Below, piece after piece: positions 35,545-42,738 of a stretch of DNA of 64,000 bases. This DNA comes from an uncultured Parabacteroides sp. (lineage in GTDB: Bacteria; Bacteroidota; Bacteroidia; Bacteroidales; Tannerellaceae). How positions within the stretch are numbered: the first letter of the stretch is position 1; each line of letters opens with the position of its first letter. The notes beneath the pieces are model-generated. The model worked only from the letters and a program-made list of their open reading frames with translations, made no database searches and was not told the DNA's origin. The translations under genes and the position numbers were made by a program. Where the stretch lies: contig CALCST010000030.1 in NCBI GenBank assembly GCA_937894065.1, forward strand, positions 1 through 64,000, written 5' to 3'.

Positions 35545-36093
35545 ATGAAGAAAGCTTTATGTAAAGCCATTTTGAAATTGTTCGGCTGGAAACTGGCTTC
35601 GACCGAAGGCGTTGAGCTGAAGAAATGCGTAGTATGTGTGGCACCTCATACAAGCAACTGGGATTTTATAGTAGGAAAGATGTTTTATACATCTCTTGGA
35701 CTGACTGCCGGATTTCTTATCAAGAAAGATTGGTTTTTCTTCCCGTTTAATTTGATATTCAAAAGTATGGGCGGCGTTCCGGTGGACAGAGGAAAAAGGA
35801 CTTCCATAACTGACCAGGTTGTTGAGATGTTCAACAAGAACGAAAGATTTCAGATAGCAATTACTCCCGAAGGAACTCGCAAGAGAGTAAAAGAATGGAA
35901 AAAAGGCTTTTACTATATAGCTTTGAAAGCCAATGTGCCTATTTTGCTTGCATATTTCGATTATGGAAAGAAAGAGGTGGGCACGAAAGGCATATTCTAT
36001 CCGACCGGAGACATTGAGAAGGATATGGCTTATATCCGTTCTTGCTTCAAGGGCGTGACTGCCTGCCATCCGGAGAATTTCTATGTGGATTGA
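35545..36093 (+). CDS. PlsC-type 1-acyl-glycerol-3-phosphate acyltransferase family protein
   Basis: 182 aa, about the minimum size for the family. The HX4D catalytic motif appears as HTSNWD (around residue 35), and the downstream PEGTRKRVKEWKKGFYYIA block matches the PlsC EGTR motif. A short hydrophobic stretch lies near residues 50-75. It would acylate a lyso-phospholipid or related lipid at the membrane. It is co-directional with the 94-aa gene and is followed by a family B palindrome. Confidence 0.85.
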   Translation: MKKALCKAILKLFGWKLASTEGVELKKCVVCVAPHTSNWDFIVGKMFYTSLGLTAGFLIKKDWFFFPFNLIFKSMGGVPVDRGKRTSITDQVVEMFNKNERFQIAITPEGTRKRVKEWKKGFYYIALKANVPILLAYFDYGKKEVGTKGIFYPTGDIEKDMAYIRSCFKGVTACHPENFYVD

Positions 36094-36105
36094 TAAAACT
36101 AATTT

Positions 36106-36179
36106 AAACACAGGGACACGGGGACACGGAGATTTTTATACATAATATATTACCTCTGTGGCTTTGTGTCTCTGTGTTT
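36106..36179. repeat. Family B palindrome, copy 2
   Basis: AAACACAGGGACACGGGG... at 36106-36131 pairs imperfectly with CTCTGTGGCTTTGTG... at 36154-36179. The loop has CATAATATATTA, similar to copy 1 (25854-25935). Confidence 0.8.
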
Positions 36180-36245
36180 TGCTTTTATTCTTCTGTTTGC
36201 AGTGTTAACTCCTGAAAATATTTCTTACCGATTCAAGATTCTATT

Positions 36246-37034
36246 ATGAAAGCAGATTTGCGCATATCAATGATACAAGCCCATATAATATGGGAAGACA
36301 GAAAAGAAAATCTGTCATATTATGGAGAACTTATACGCCGGGTAAAAGGAAAAACAGATTTGGTTGTACTTCCCGAAACATTTACAACCGGCTTTTCGAT
36401 GGAGCCTTCACGACTTGCCGACTCTTGCGATGGCGAAACTGTGGCAACCTTGAAGGAATGGTCGTCAAGCTATAACATGGCAATCATCGGCAGTTTCATT
36501 GCTGAAGAGAACGGACGCTATTTCAATCGTGCTTTCTTTGTAAATGGCGATGAAATTACTTTCTATGACAAGCATCATTTGTTTAGAATGGCAGGTGAGA
36601 ACAATGTTTATACTCCGGGAGAGAAGCGAGTGGTTGTAAATTACAAAGGCTGGAACATTTGTCTCCAGGTTTGCTATGATTTGCGTTTCCCGGTGTGGAG
36701 CCGCAATGTGGGCAACGAATATGACTTGCTTGTTTATGTGGCGAATTGGCCCGAAGCCAGAAGGAAAGTGTGGAAACCTCTTCTGCAGGCGCGTGCAATC
36801 GAGAATATGGCTTATGTTTGCGGAGTTAACAGAGTGGGAATTGACGGGAAAGGATTTACTTATAAAGGTGATTCCGTGGTCTATTCTCCAAAAGGAAAGA
36901 AAATCGCTGACGCGGGAAAGAGGGAGGAAACAACCAGAACTTGTGTTCTGTCTGCTAAAGAAATAGAAAGTTTCCGTGAAAAGTTCCCGGCTTGGAAAGA
37001 TGCGGATGATTTTACCTTGTCAACTTGTATCTGA
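36246..37034 (+). CDS. Nitrilase-family amidase (omega-amidase / YafV-like)
   Basis: 262 aa. The catalytic triad is visible: Glu44 (VLPETF), Lys109 (YDKHHLF) and Cys143 (QVCYDLRFPVW). Length and spacing fit the omega-amidase Nit2/YafV branch, which hydrolyses 2-oxoglutaramate or 2-oxosuccinamate. The last residues (TLSTCI) and the TGA stop are encoded inside a family A repeat, so the C-terminus may have been altered. It is co-directional with the AmpG-like gene 45 bp downstream. Confidence 0.85.
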   Translation: MKADLRISMIQAHIIWEDRKENLSYYGELIRRVKGKTDLVVLPETFTTGFSMEPSRLADSCDGETVATLKEWSSSYNMAIIGSFIAEENGRYFNRAFFVNGDEITFYDKHHLFRMAGENNVYTPGEKRVVVNYKGWNICLQVCYDLRFPVWSRNVGNEYDLLVYVANWPEARRKVWKPLLQARAIENMAYVCGVNRVGIDGKGFTYKGDSVVYSPKGKKIADAGKREETTRTCVLSAKEIESFREKFPAWKDADDFTLSTCI

Positions 37035-37050
37035 AGCCTCGTCAACTTCT
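37015..37050. repeat. Family A right half overlapping the end of the nitrilase gene
   Basis: CCTTGTCAACTTGTATCTGA begins at 37015 and contains the nitrilase stop TGA (37032-37034); AGCCTCGTCAACTTCT follows. The match to the right arm at 60066-60100 is close. Confidence 0.8.
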
Positions 37051-37079
37051 AAAAATAATAACTAATAAAGATTGAGATT

Positions 37080-38339
37080 ATGAATAAACCATCAAAAGGG
37101 AAAGCCTTAAGTTGGATTTCGACACTGTATTTTGCCGAAGGTTTGCCTTATGTTGCGGTGATGACGTTGTCAGTCATTATGTATAAACGTCTGGAAGTTT
37201 CGAATGCTGAAATAGCATTATACACAAGCTGGCTTTATTTTCCATGGGTGATAAAGCCTGTTTGGAGTCCGTTTATTGACTTGCTGAAGACTAAGCGCTG
37301 GTGGATTTGGACAATGCAGTTCCTTATCGGAGCCGGAATGGCAGGAATAGCTTTCCTTTTGCCTTGCGATTTCTTCTTCCGTGCAACTCTTGCTTTCTTC
37401 TGGCTGATGGCTTTCAGCTCGGCAACTCATGATATTGCTGCCGACGGATTTTATATGCTGGGCTTGGATGAGGAGCAACAGGCGTTTTTCATCGGTATCC
37501 GAAATATATTCTATCGCGTGGCAATGATTACCGGGCAAGGTTTGCTTGTTATGCTTGCCGGATGGCTTGAGGAAACTACCGGGCAGATTTCGTATGCTTG
37601 GAGTCTGGTGTTCTTTATTCTGGCGGGAACATTTATAGGCCTTGCTTTGTGGCACAGATATATATTGCCGAAACCGGCGTCGGACTTCAAGCGTACTGAT
37701 GTTACGTTGCGCAATATAGGACAGTCATTCGGGCAGACTTTTGTAAGTTTCTTCAAGAAAAAAGGCATTATTCCGGCTTTGCTGTTTATGCTGACTTACA
37801 GGCTTGGCGAATCGCAGCTGGTGAAACTTTCTTCACCCTTCCTTTTGGATGACATTGAGTCCGGAGGTTTGGCAATGAGCACAACACAAGTGGGATTTGT
37901 ATATGGAACAGTTGGAGTTGCTGCGCTGCTGGTTGGAGGAATTCTGGGCGGAATAGCCATTTCTTCCGGCGGATTGAAACGCTGGCTTTGGCCAATGGCT
38001 CTTGCTATTTCTTTGCCGAATCTGGTTTATCTTTATCTTGCTTATGCTCGTCCGGAAAGTTTTCTGGTGATTAATACTTGCGTTGCGGTGGAGCAGCTTG
38101 GCTATGGCTTTGGTTTCACCGGCTATACAATGTATCTGATGCTATTCTCCGAAGGCGAATACAAAACTTCGCATTATGCTATATGCACGGGATTTATGGC
38201 ATTGGGAATGATGCTTCCGGGAATGGTTTCGGGATGGATTCAGGAGCAGATTGGCTATCAGCATTTCTTCATATGGGTTATGATTTGCTGCGTTCCTCTT
38301 TTCCTGGTGCTTCCTTTCATTCACAGGAAGTGTAAGTGA
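37080..38339 (+). CDS. AmpG-like MFS transporter
   Basis: 419 aa with twelve hydrophobic segments. The N-terminus (LSWISTLYFAEGLPYVAVMTL) and the SSATHDIAADGFY motif in the central loop match the AmpG-like MFS branch, which imports muropeptides or related sugars across the inner membrane. A C-terminal half with YGTVGVAALLVGGILGG fits. It converges with the PPTase gene, overlapping its end by about 23 bp, so there is no room for a terminator between them. The substrate is inferred from the family only. Confidence 0.8.
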   Translation: MNKPSKGKALSWISTLYFAEGLPYVAVMTLSVIMYKRLEVSNAEIALYTSWLYFPWVIKPVWSPFIDLLKTKRWWIWTMQFLIGAGMAGIAFLLPCDFFFRATLAFFWLMAFSSATHDIAADGFYMLGLDEEQQAFFIGIRNIFYRVAMITGQGLLVMLAGWLEETTGQISYAWSLVFFILAGTFIGLALWHRYILPKPASDFKRTDVTLRNIGQSFGQTFVSFFKKKGIIPALLFMLTYRLGESQLVKLSSPFLLDDIESGGLAMSTTQVGFVYGTVGVAALLVGGILGGIAISSGGLKRWLWPMALAISLPNLVYLYLAYARPESFLVINTCVAVEQLGYGFGFTGYTMYLMLFSEGEYKTSHYAICTGFMALGMMLPGMVSGWIQEQIGYQHFFIWVMICCVPLFLVLPFIHRKCK

Positions 38340-38949
38340 TGACGAAATTATCCGCCACACGGAAATATAATTTATATGACTTCTGATTTTCAGTACGGCT
38401 TTCTGAAACATTGATTATTCCTTCCTTATTATATATGAAAGGAGAAATATGAAGATGTTTCAGAAAGTCCACTTCATTGCAGCCAATCATTTTGAAAAGA
38501 GTTTCCTTTGCGCACCAGTGGATGAGAAGATGCTCGGTTTCATTCTCCGGACTGATATGAAGTGCTTCTGCTTCGTTCACGAAACGAGATTTTATTTTCT
38601 TCACTCTATCCGAGCGATATTCTATATCGATACCGATTTCCTTTTCCTTATATAATATCATAGCCGCATATCCTTTGGTGTGAGATATGCTTATATTAAG
38701 ATTTTCTTCGGGAAGAGACGGTGCGCCGCTTTCTTCGTGGCCGATTATAGCTTCGTGGCCTAAAAGTTCTTTCAGCAGCACCAATGCTGTGAGTCTTTCT
38801 TTCTGTCTGGCTTCAGAGCGGATATCAATTGACACGGAAGGTGAGGAGAGAGCTTTGCTTCCCAGCATATTCTTCAGTTCATCAACTGTTTCGGTCATTT
38901 CCCAGATTCCTACACAAGCGCCGTTTTGCTGTTTGTATAATAAAGGCAT
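38317..38949 (-). CDS. 4'-phosphopantetheinyl transferase superfamily protein
   Basis: 210 aa from the Met at 38949. A longer reading from 38985 would overlap the gldD stop, and MPLLYKQQNGACVGIWEM is the likelier start. PPTase motifs: EIGIDIEYRS and the WCAKETLFKMIG region with the metal-binding Glu and conserved Lys. It transfers phosphopantetheine to acyl- or peptidyl-carrier proteins. It is the last gene of the gldD/gldE/ssb cluster, a common arrangement in this phylum. The 3' end overlaps the convergent AmpG-like gene. Confidence 0.88.
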   Translation of the reverse strand: MPLLYKQQNGACVGIWEMTETVDELKNMLGSKALSSPSVSIDIRSEARQKERLTALVLLKELLGHEAIIGHEESGAPSLPEENLNISISHTKGYAAMILYKEKEIGIDIEYRSDRVKKIKSRFVNEAEALHISPENETEHLLIHWCAKETLFKMIGCNEVDFLKHLHISPFIYNKEGIINVSESRTENQKSYKLYFRVADNFVITYTSCE

Positions 38950-38959
38950 AAATTCCAGT

Positions 38960-39529
38960 TTATTTGTTCCACTTGAAAGATTCAATCATAACTTCCACAT
39001 CTTTTTGCAGATAGTCAATCACCGGCTTGAGTGAGTCGGCATTTATCGGGCAATTGAAATATAATGCTCCGCGGAAGAACTTATTTTCATTATCAGTGAG
39101 AGAAAACTGAATTGGGGCAACTGTGTTTCCCTCAATTAGAAACATATATCCGCGCACATTCTCCTCTTCGTTTACGAACTCCATTTCCTTTATGGCGGAA
39201 GCTTGCTCAGCCTGGCGGGCAACAAGTTCGCGGCTCTCGTTTAAAGTCTGCTCTATTTTGCTTCTGTCCACCTTCAGATAACTGCAATACAATTCAGCAT
39301 TCAAATCTTTATAGTTTGCCTCAAACATAAATTTCGAAGAGTCGCTGACATTTATATTTGCCTGGTTGGAAACATAAAAAGAGAAAGGCCATTTGTCCGG
39401 ACCAAACTCCGTGTATTCTGCCTTCGGTGGCTCAATACGGAAAAAGCCACGTGGTTTCGGTGTATATTCCTCGCAGGCAACACTGAGCAGCAACGGCACA
39501 ACAAGCAGTATGTTTCTGAATCGTATCAT
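38960..39529 (-). CDS. gldD: Gliding motility lipoprotein GldD
   Basis: 189 aa. A lipobox (LSVAC) gives a lipidated cysteine at residue 19, followed by YTPKPRGFFRIEPPKAEY, the signature of GldD. In gliding Flavobacteria GldD is needed for motility. In Bacteroidales it is kept without gliding, probably in an envelope role linked to GldE. It sits ~20 bp after gldE on the same strand and ends ~10 bp before the PPTase start. Confidence 0.92.
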   Translation of the reverse strand: MIRFRNILLVVPLLLSVACEEYTPKPRGFFRIEPPKAEYTEFGPDKWPFSFYVSNQANINVSDSSKFMFEANYKDLNAELYCSYLKVDRSKIEQTLNESRELVARQAEQASAIKEMEFVNEEENVRGYMFLIEGNTVAPIQFSLTDNENKFFRGALYFNCPINADSLKPVIDYLQKDVEVMIESFKWNK

Positions 39530-39548
39530 ATATTATAGGACAACTCTG

Positions 39549-40859
39549 TTATAATACAGAGAACTTAACTTTGATAATACGTCTGTTATCCACTTCGAGT
39601 ATCTGGAAACGATAGCCGCCAAACTCGATTATTTCCTGTCGCTTAGGGAAATCACCTTTTATTTCGAGCAGCAAACCAGCCAGAGTTTCAACCTCGTCCG
39701 TAAGTTCTCCGAAAGAATCTTCCTTGAGCTCCGTAACACGGAAAAAGTCATTTAGCGGAATTTTGGCTTCGAAAATGAAACTTCCGTCTTTGAGTCTTGT
39801 GAAGAATCTTTCTTCCTCGTCATACTCGTCGGAGATGTCGCCAACGATTTCCTCCAGGATATCTTCCATTGTTACCAGTCCGGATGTTCCGCCAAATTCG
39901 TCAACAACGATAGCCATGTGAATTTTGTTGGTGCGGAATTCTTCAAGCAAATCGTCGATTTTCTTGGTTTCCGGAACGAAATAAGCCGGACGTATCAGAG
40001 TCTGCCATCTGAAATATTTGTCTTCTTCGATATGTGGAAGCAAATCCTTGATGTAGAGTATTCCTTTTATTTTGTCCTCAGTGTTGTCGTAAACGGGAAT
40101 TCTGGAATATCCGGATTCGACAATCATTTCAAGCACTTCACCGAAGTTGCATTTGATGTCCAGACCTTTCATGTCCAGTCGTGGTGTCATGATTTCATCG
40201 GCTGTCTTGTTGTAGAACTTGATGATTTCATTGAGCATATTCTTTTCTTCCTTTATTTCCGGAGATGTTATTTCCAATGCCTTTGAAAGTTCGTCCACGG
40301 AAATATCGTTCTTTTTCTTCGAGATTCTTTTGTTGATAACCGTTGAAGAGCTGACAAGCACCGACGAGAAAGGACGCATCATCTTTTCCAGAAACAGCAT
40401 CGTAGCTGCAGTCCTTCTTGCAAAAGGCAAGGCGTTTTTCTGCGCATAAATCTTTGGCATAATTTCACCGAAAAGAAGCAGGAGGAAAGTAAGGAGAACA
40501 GTTTCGAGGATAAATCCGAAAATAGGAACGGCTGAAAAATCTATCCATGAATTTATACCATAAGTACAGAGTGTTACTATCGCTACGTTAACCAGATTGT
40601 TCGTTATGAGAATAGTTCCAAGAAGATAGTCTGGCTTGCTGAGAAGTTCTTCTATCTGATTGTCCGCACGTTTTTGTTTTTTCTCTTTCACCTTCTGCAA
40701 ATCTGCAGGCGAAAGCGAGAAAAAAGCCACTTCAGAAGCTGATATATATCCGGAGCAAAGCAGCAAAACTGCCGCAACCGCGAAAGCAATGACCGAGTCA
40801 ATACCTATTTGGTCAATATAAACTTGGTTGAATATGTTTTGAAAATAGTCTGAGTCCAA
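39549..40859 (-). CDS. gldE: GldE: CNNM/CBS/CorC-HlyC membrane protein
   Basis: 436 aa. Residues ~20-205 hold a CNNM-type transmembrane domain with several helices (SEVAFFSLSPADL near the start). A CBS pair follows (around residues 215-335, with VDEFGGTSGLVTMEDILEE), then a CorC_HlyC domain. This is the HlyC/CorC family, here named GldE by its position next to gldD. CNNM proteins handle Mg2+ or similar ions. It lies downstream of ssb, separated by a family A palindrome. Confidence 0.9.
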   Translation of the reverse strand: MDSDYFQNIFNQVYIDQIGIDSVIAFAVAAVLLLCSGYISASEVAFFSLSPADLQKVKEKKQKRADNQIEELLSKPDYLLGTILITNNLVNVAIVTLCTYGINSWIDFSAVPIFGFILETVLLTFLLLLFGEIMPKIYAQKNALPFARRTAATMLFLEKMMRPFSSVLVSSSTVINKRISKKKNDISVDELSKALEITSPEIKEEKNMLNEIIKFYNKTADEIMTPRLDMKGLDIKCNFGEVLEMIVESGYSRIPVYDNTEDKIKGILYIKDLLPHIEEDKYFRWQTLIRPAYFVPETKKIDDLLEEFRTNKIHMAIVVDEFGGTSGLVTMEDILEEIVGDISDEYDEEERFFTRLKDGSFIFEAKIPLNDFFRVTELKEDSFGELTDEVETLAGLLLEIKGDFPKRQEIIEFGGYRFQILEVDNRRIIKVKFSVL

Positions 40860-40880
40860 AATGATAAATTTAAGTTAGAC

Positions 40881-41017
40881 AATTTAAGTTTCGCCAGGCT
40901 CGATATAATAGTTTACAAGGCTTCAGAGACAAGTTGACGAGGATAAACACCTGTTTCTTGTAAACTCGTTTCCTTGTCAACTTGTTAACTGAAAGTTGAG
41001 TTTGGCGAAACTTTAGT
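40881..41017. repeat. Family A palindromic repeat, complete copy 2
   Basis: The ends read AATTTAAGTTTCGCC (40881) and GGCGAAACTTTAGTT (to 41017). The left arm has AGTTTACAAGGCTTCAGAGACA then AGTTGACGAGG exactly 22 bp later. The right arm has CTTGTAAAC, CCTTGTCAACTTGTTAACT and AAGTTGAG. It lies between ssb and gldE. Confidence 0.88.
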
Positions 41018-41027
41018 TATATTATAA

Positions 41028-41501
41028 TCAGAACGGAAGGTCGTCTGCGTCATCCATTTGAGACATGTTGTTGCTAGGAGCAACATTAGTCTGCATTGTA
41101 GTTGGATTTGTGGAATATTGAGTTTCCGGACTTTGAGCCTGGTTACCGTTGTCGGTTGCCGGGCGGCTTCCGGTGCTGTAGAATTCTATTCTGTCTGCAT
41201 GGATTTCCGTTACATATCTTTTGTTTCCATTTGCATCATCATAGCTACGGCTTCTGATTTTTCCTTCAACGTAGAGTCCGGAACCTTTTTTCACCCATTT
41301 TTCAACAAAAGGTACAAGGTCTCTTCTCACAACGATGTTGTGCCATTCGGTGCGTTCCGGTATAACTGTTCCATTAGCCAAGGTATAGCCTCTTTCAGAG
41401 GTGGCGAGAGGAAAATTAGCCACTGCTGTTCCGCTGTCGAAATAACGTACGTCAGGGTCTTTTCCTACATTTCCAATTAATAAAACTTTGTTTAAAGACA
41501 T
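41028..41501 (-). CDS. ssb: Single-stranded DNA-binding protein
   Basis: 157 aa. The N-terminal OB fold opens MSLNKVLLIGNVGKDPDVRY and includes the TEWHNIVV and YVEGKIRSRSY strands. A Gln/Asn/Thr-rich linker leads to the conserved acidic tail (DDADDLPF) that binds SSB partner proteins. It is the first gene of the ssb-gldE-gldD-PPTase cluster. A weak -7 element on the minus strand (TACCTTTA, 41545-41552) precedes it. Confidence 0.96.
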   Translation of the reverse strand: MSLNKVLLIGNVGKDPDVRYFDSGTAVANFPLATSERGYTLANGTVIPERTEWHNIVVRRDLVPFVEKWVKKGSGLYVEGKIRSRSYDDANGNKRYVTEIHADRIEFYSTGSRPATDNGNQAQSPETQYSTNPTTMQTNVAPSNNMSQMDDADDLPF

Positions 41502-41726
41502 AATTAAAACTTTTTATTCCGTATTTAATTCAAGATTATTGGTGTAAAGGTAATGAATAATTATTGAAAAAGAAATATTATGCAAAATTTGCAATGAGTT
41601 TTGTTCGCATTGTCTTTTCTTTCTGTAAATCTGACTGGCTGAGCATTTGTGTGAATCATTTCATATATTCCGTGATTAGTTGCTTTTGTCCAATGTCTGT
41701 TTTGAAAGATACTGATATATTCTTAA

Positions 41727-41810
41727 AACTCAGACTTGGTTTATAAGAATTAAGCTTTAGTTTATAAAAACTGAGTCTTAATTTATAAAAACTAAGGCTT
41801 AGTTTTAAGA
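41727..41810. repeat. Tandem repeat, 4 x 21 bp
   Basis: Units at 41727, 41748, 41769 and 41790, each beginning AA[C/T]T and sharing [C/T]TTAGTTTATAA-like centres. The minus strand would read a 7-residue repeat (LSLSFYK, LRLSFYK, LKLNSYK, PSLSFKN), but that frame lacks other support. Confidence 0.75.
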
Positions 41811-42077
41811 TTATATTATTATGTTTTGAAGTATGCAAAAAGTTTTTTGAAACAGAGATTTCTTGTTTCCGTATTTATGCAGTTTAGTAGATGCTTATGA
41901 GGCTTAAATATTGGCATGTATTGTGGCTCTGTTTTCTTTAAAGTTGAGTCTTTGGAACATTATTAAGTATAAAATGTTACAAAATAGTTTCATGTATAAC
42001 GTGTTGATTGCTTTGTGGATAGAGTGATATTGGGGTGAGATTCGGGCAAATTTATTGAAAAAAAATACATAGCAATA

Positions 42078-42109
42078 TTTTCACTCTTCGATAAAAAGCT
42101 ATATATTTG
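42078..42109 (+). promoter_or_regulatory. Promoter of the HU gene
   Basis: TATATTTG (42102-42109) is a perfect -7 match, with TTTT (42078-42081) 20 bp upstream as a degenerate -33. It is 46 bases before the HU ATG. Confidence 0.65.
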
Positions 42110-42155
42110 CATTCCAAAAAATTAATAGGTCCAAATCAATTAATTATTTAAAGAT

Positions 42156-42428
42156 ATGACTAAAGCAGATATCGTAAGCGAAATTTCAAAAAACACTGGA
42201 ATCGACAAGTCAACAGTGCTAGCAAGCGTTGAATCTTTTATGGAAATTGTAAAAGGTTCTTTGGCAAAAAATGAAAATGTATATTTGAGAGGTTTTGGTA
42301 GCTTCATCGTTAAGAAAAGAGCTCAGAAGACTGCTCGTAACATTTCAAAGAACACAACAATTATTATTCCGGAACACAATATTCCTTCATTCAAGCCGGC
42401 TAAGACTTTCTTGAACGACGTGAAATAA
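42156..42428 (+). CDS. HU-family DNA-binding protein
   Basis: 90 aa, the full HU/IHF length. Features: MTKADIVSEISKNTGIDKS helical start, GFGSFIVKKRAQKTARNIS leading into the DNA-binding arm, and a FKPAKTFLNDV end. It bends and compacts DNA. It has its own promoter and lies upstream of a tiny basic ribosomal-type protein and rng. The arm lacks the usual RNPQTG-type tip sequence and has NISKNTTIIIPE, as in many Bacteroidota HU paralogues. Confidence 0.93.
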   Translation: MTKADIVSEISKNTGIDKSTVLASVESFMEIVKGSLAKNENVYLRGFGSFIVKKRAQKTARNISKNTTIIIPEHNIPSFKPAKTFLNDVK

Positions 42429-42535
42429 TTGTTGATTTATTACGCAGGCTTTGACTTAATTAAAGATAATAAAGTTAGGGTTTTCGGAATTTCTTAAATA
42501 ATAAATATTACGTTTAATCTTAAAATTTTAAAGCG

Positions 42536-42625
42536 ATGCCAAGCGGAAAGAAAAGAAAGAGACATAAGATGTCTACTCACAAGCGCAAAAAGAGACTGAA
42601 GAAGAATAGACATAAGAAGAAATAA
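42536..42625 (+). CDS. Very small basic ribosomal-type protein (AURKAIP1/COX24, bS22-like)
   Basis: 29 aa; the reading frame is too short for usual ORF cut-offs. It starts MPSGKKRKRHKMSTHKRKK and ends with a Lys/Arg/His run, so about two thirds of its residues are basic. This matches the AURKAIP1/COX24 family of Bacteroidota small proteins, related to mitochondrial mS38 and to bS22 of mycobacterial ribosomes. Inferred: a small-subunit ribosomal protein. It lies ~107 bp after HU and is followed by a strong hairpin. Confidence 0.8.
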   Translation: MPSGKKRKRHKMSTHKRKKRLKKNRHKKK

Positions 42626-42652
42626 GTTTATTTTTCGAAACAAACGCTCTAT

Positions 42653-42692
42653 AAAGAACAAACTTATAAGAGACCTTTTAAGTTTGTTCTTT
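42653..42692 (+). terminator. Terminator after the bS22-like gene
   Basis: AAAGAACAAACTTA pairs perfectly with TAAGTTTGTTCTTT (14 bp) around a 12-base loop. The 3' arm covers the TTG at 42691, which argues against that TTG as the rng start. Confidence 0.8.
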
Positions 42693-42738
42693 GCGTATTT
42701 ATAAAGGTCTGCAAAAATTTAATAAACACCTTTTTATA

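Larger units (their letters stand above)
41502..42155. other. Gene-poor region between divergent ssb and HU genes
   Basis: A 654-bp AT-rich stretch without a convincing gene. It holds a 4 x 21-bp tandem array (41727-41810), an AAAGTTGAG fragment near 41941, and the HU promoter. In relatives I would expect mutY beside ssb here; no mutY remnant is visible. Confidence 0.6.

Noticed and set aside
38950..38985. Upstream extension of the PPTase
   Set aside because: It overlaps the gldD stop region and adds residues not typical of the family start.
41656..41838. Minus-strand 60-aa frame with a 7-residue repeat
   Set aside because: It arises from the 21-bp tandem array, has no promoter or other support, and its length is chance-like.
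42691..42738. TTG at 42691 as the start of rng
   Set aside because: It lies inside the 3' arm of the preceding terminator hairpin. The GTG at 42739 begins the conserved family N-terminus.
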